Shown piece after piece: positions 22,924-23,899 of a stretch of DNA of 23,899 bases. This DNA is from Pseudomonadota bacterium (lineage in GTDB: Bacteria > Pseudomonadota > Alphaproteobacteria > Rhizobiales > Xanthobacteraceae): assembly GCA_021823875.1 (NCBI GenBank), contig JAKAMD010000008.1, positions 1 through 23,899 on the forward strand, read 5' to 3'. A program made the translations under genes and the position numbers. Position 1 is the stretch's first letter. Each line of letters begins with the position of its first letter. The notes under the pieces were generated by a model that did no database searches, was not told where the DNA came from, and saw only the letters and a list, made by a program, of their open reading frames with translations.

Positions 22924-23499
22924 ATGAAGGCGCTACGAATTGCCGGGCCGGTCACGTTTGCGTGGCTGGCGGCGGCGCTGCTGTTACCGCAGGCGGCGAT
23001 GGCGCAAGGCGCGCCCGATCCGCGCGAGGAGGCCGCCAAGGCCGCCTGCAAGGCGAAATCCGATCCGTCGATCCTGCTCAATTACTGGAAGACGGCCCGC
23101 GTCGCCGGCACTGCGGCCGAGCTGGAGAACCGCGCCAAGGCGATCTGCGTGACGGTCGGCGGCGGCAGCAGCCACAGCTACCAGATCAGCGGCAATGCCG
23201 GGCCGATGAAGGTGAGCGGCACCGCCTGCAGCCTGATGAAGCCGTTCACGGTGAAGGGCGGTGGCGGCGGCATGACCATCGAGTTCAGCTATACGCCGGC
23301 GGGCGCGGGCGGCGGCAAGGTGGCCTACACCGGCGGCGGCAGCGGCGTGAGAATGGCGGGCGCCGGCTCCTATACGGTGACGCTCGACGCGAAGGGCGGC
23401 ACGCTCAGGCAGACGCACACCGGCAAGGTGCTGATCGTGGGCGGCGGCACGGCCACGCACACCGACATCTTGAAGCTCACGCCCATCCCGCCCTGCTGA
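22924..23499 (+). CDS. Secreted Gly-rich protein of unknown function
   Basis: A 191-residue protein. It has a Sec signal (WLAAALLLPQAAMA, cleavage near 27), a short helical segment (PREEAAKAACKAK ... AELENRAKAIC), and then a Gly-rich beta domain with SYQISGN, MKVSGTACSLMKPF and GSYTVTLDAKGGT. Mature cysteines are C42, C75, C102 and the final residue C191, again allowing two disulfides. GGGGGGC about seven bases before the ATG is the ribosome binding site. I do not recognise the family. It has its own 139-bp upstream gap and shares size, export and cysteine number with the preceding gene, without obvious sequence similarity. Confidence 0.75.
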   Translation: MKALRIAGPVTFAWLAAALLLPQAAMAQGAPDPREEAAKAACKAKSDPSILLNYWKTARVAGTAAELENRAKAICVTVGGGSSHSYQISGNAGPMKVSGTACSLMKPFTVKGGGGGMTIEFSYTPAGAGGGKVAYTGGGSGVRMAGAGSYTVTLDAKGGTLRQTHTGKVLIVGGGTATHTDILKLTPIPPC

Positions 23500-23585
23500 G
23501 CGGGACGGTGCGGAGCGGTCGCGCTCTGCGAGCCCCGTCGGGCCGAACCAATGAGCCACACATGATTTCCAAGCGGATGGGTCCC

Positions 23586-23899
23586 ATGCGAATAATTCTT
23601 GTCCTCATGCTGGCGCTCCTCGGTATCGACGCCGCGCGCGCCGACTACCAGATCGGCGTGCACTACTTCAGCGCCAGCGGCTCGGTCGAGATCTACGGCA
23701 AGGGCCTGTCGCAAATGCTGGTCAGCGACCTGGTGCAGCAGGTCAATGACGGCGGCAAGTTCGCCAAATGCGGTGCGGTCGTTGTCGAGCTCGAGCGGCG
23801 CGCCGAAGTAATCAAAGAGATAGAGCTGTCGAACAGCCCCATGTTCGATCCCGCCACCCGCCTGCGGCGAGACCTGCTGCTGGATGTGACCTATGAGGT
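23586..23899 (+). CDS. Exported protein, 3' end beyond the window
   Basis: The frame is open from an ATG at 23586 to the end of the window, at least 104 residues. It begins MRIILVLMLALLGIDAARA, a short Sec signal, with the mature part starting DYQIGVHYFSASGSVEIYG and going on to VVVELERRAEVIKEIEL. Other in-frame ATGs lie at 23562 and 23577; I prefer 23586 because GGATGGG precedes it at a useful distance and the signal has normal length, but 23562 would add only a basic N-region. One mature cysteine is seen. The family is not recognised. It is the third small exported protein in a row. Confidence 0.65.
   Translation, partial: MRIILVLMLALLGIDAARADYQIGVHYFSASGSVEIYGKGLSQMLVSDLVQQVNDGGKFAKCGAVVVELERRAEVIKEIELSNSPMFDPATRLRRDLLLDVTYE

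Noticed and set aside
1..23899. CRISPR arrays, tRNA or rRNA genes
   Set aside because: No regularly spaced repeat series and no cloverleaf or rRNA-like stretch was seen on reading; the repeats found are isolated pairs.

Overview
The window is GC-rich alphaproteobacterial DNA, most likely Hyphomicrobiales (Bradyrhizobiaceae/Xanthobacteraceae-like). Three things suggest this: the divergent flgF-flgG-flgA-flgH // fliL-fliM-DUF6468-motE flagellar arrangement, CtrA-type TTAA-N7-TTAA boxes, and IS5/IS1380-type insertion sequence relics. The genus call is inference from gene order, not from a database search.

Region 1 (1-11.3 kb) is a surface-sugar and glycosyl-transfer island. After a partial leftward ORF comes an intact glucose-1-phosphate cytidylyltransferase gene (rfbF, 175-948). 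It is followed by a decayed IS mosaic: an IS5-family transposase relic abutting the N-terminus of an IS1380-family transposase. Next are a B12-domain radical SAM gene, a leftward FkbM methyltransferase and a GT2 glycosyltransferase; these three use visibly more A/T-ending codons than the rest. A 143-bp MITE-like element with 20-bp inverted ends and a TAA duplication follows, then a degenerate 3' relic of a second rfbF that overlaps the start of rfbG. The run rfbG - rfbC-like epimerase - NAD-dependent reductase/epimerase, together with RfbF, can make a CDP-6-deoxyhexose. A SPASM radical SAM enzyme and a GT4 glycosyltransferase, overlapping by ATGA, close the island at a bidirectional terminator.

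Region 2 (11.4-18.3 kb) is flagellar. The leftward operon flgF-flgG-flgA-flgH (distal rod, P-ring assembly, L-ring) has a good sigma-54 -24/-12 match upstream of flgF. The rightward operon fliL-fliM-DUF6468-motE has a CtrA half-site upstream and GTGA/ATGA overlaps joining its last genes.

Region 3 (18.3-23.9 kb) begins with a perfect TTAA-N7-TTAA box. It precedes a 1301-residue exported protein with AMIN-like beta repeats, a Pro/Ala linker and a long TPR-like array. Three small exported proteins of unknown function follow; the last runs off the window.

Most interesting points: the giant TPR protein as a candidate partner of MotE/the motor; the sugar island beside flagellar genes as a candidate flagellin or envelope glycosylation locus; the relic rfbF plus MITE plus IS mosaic that record how the island was rebuilt; and CtrA-like boxes in front of two radical SAM genes.
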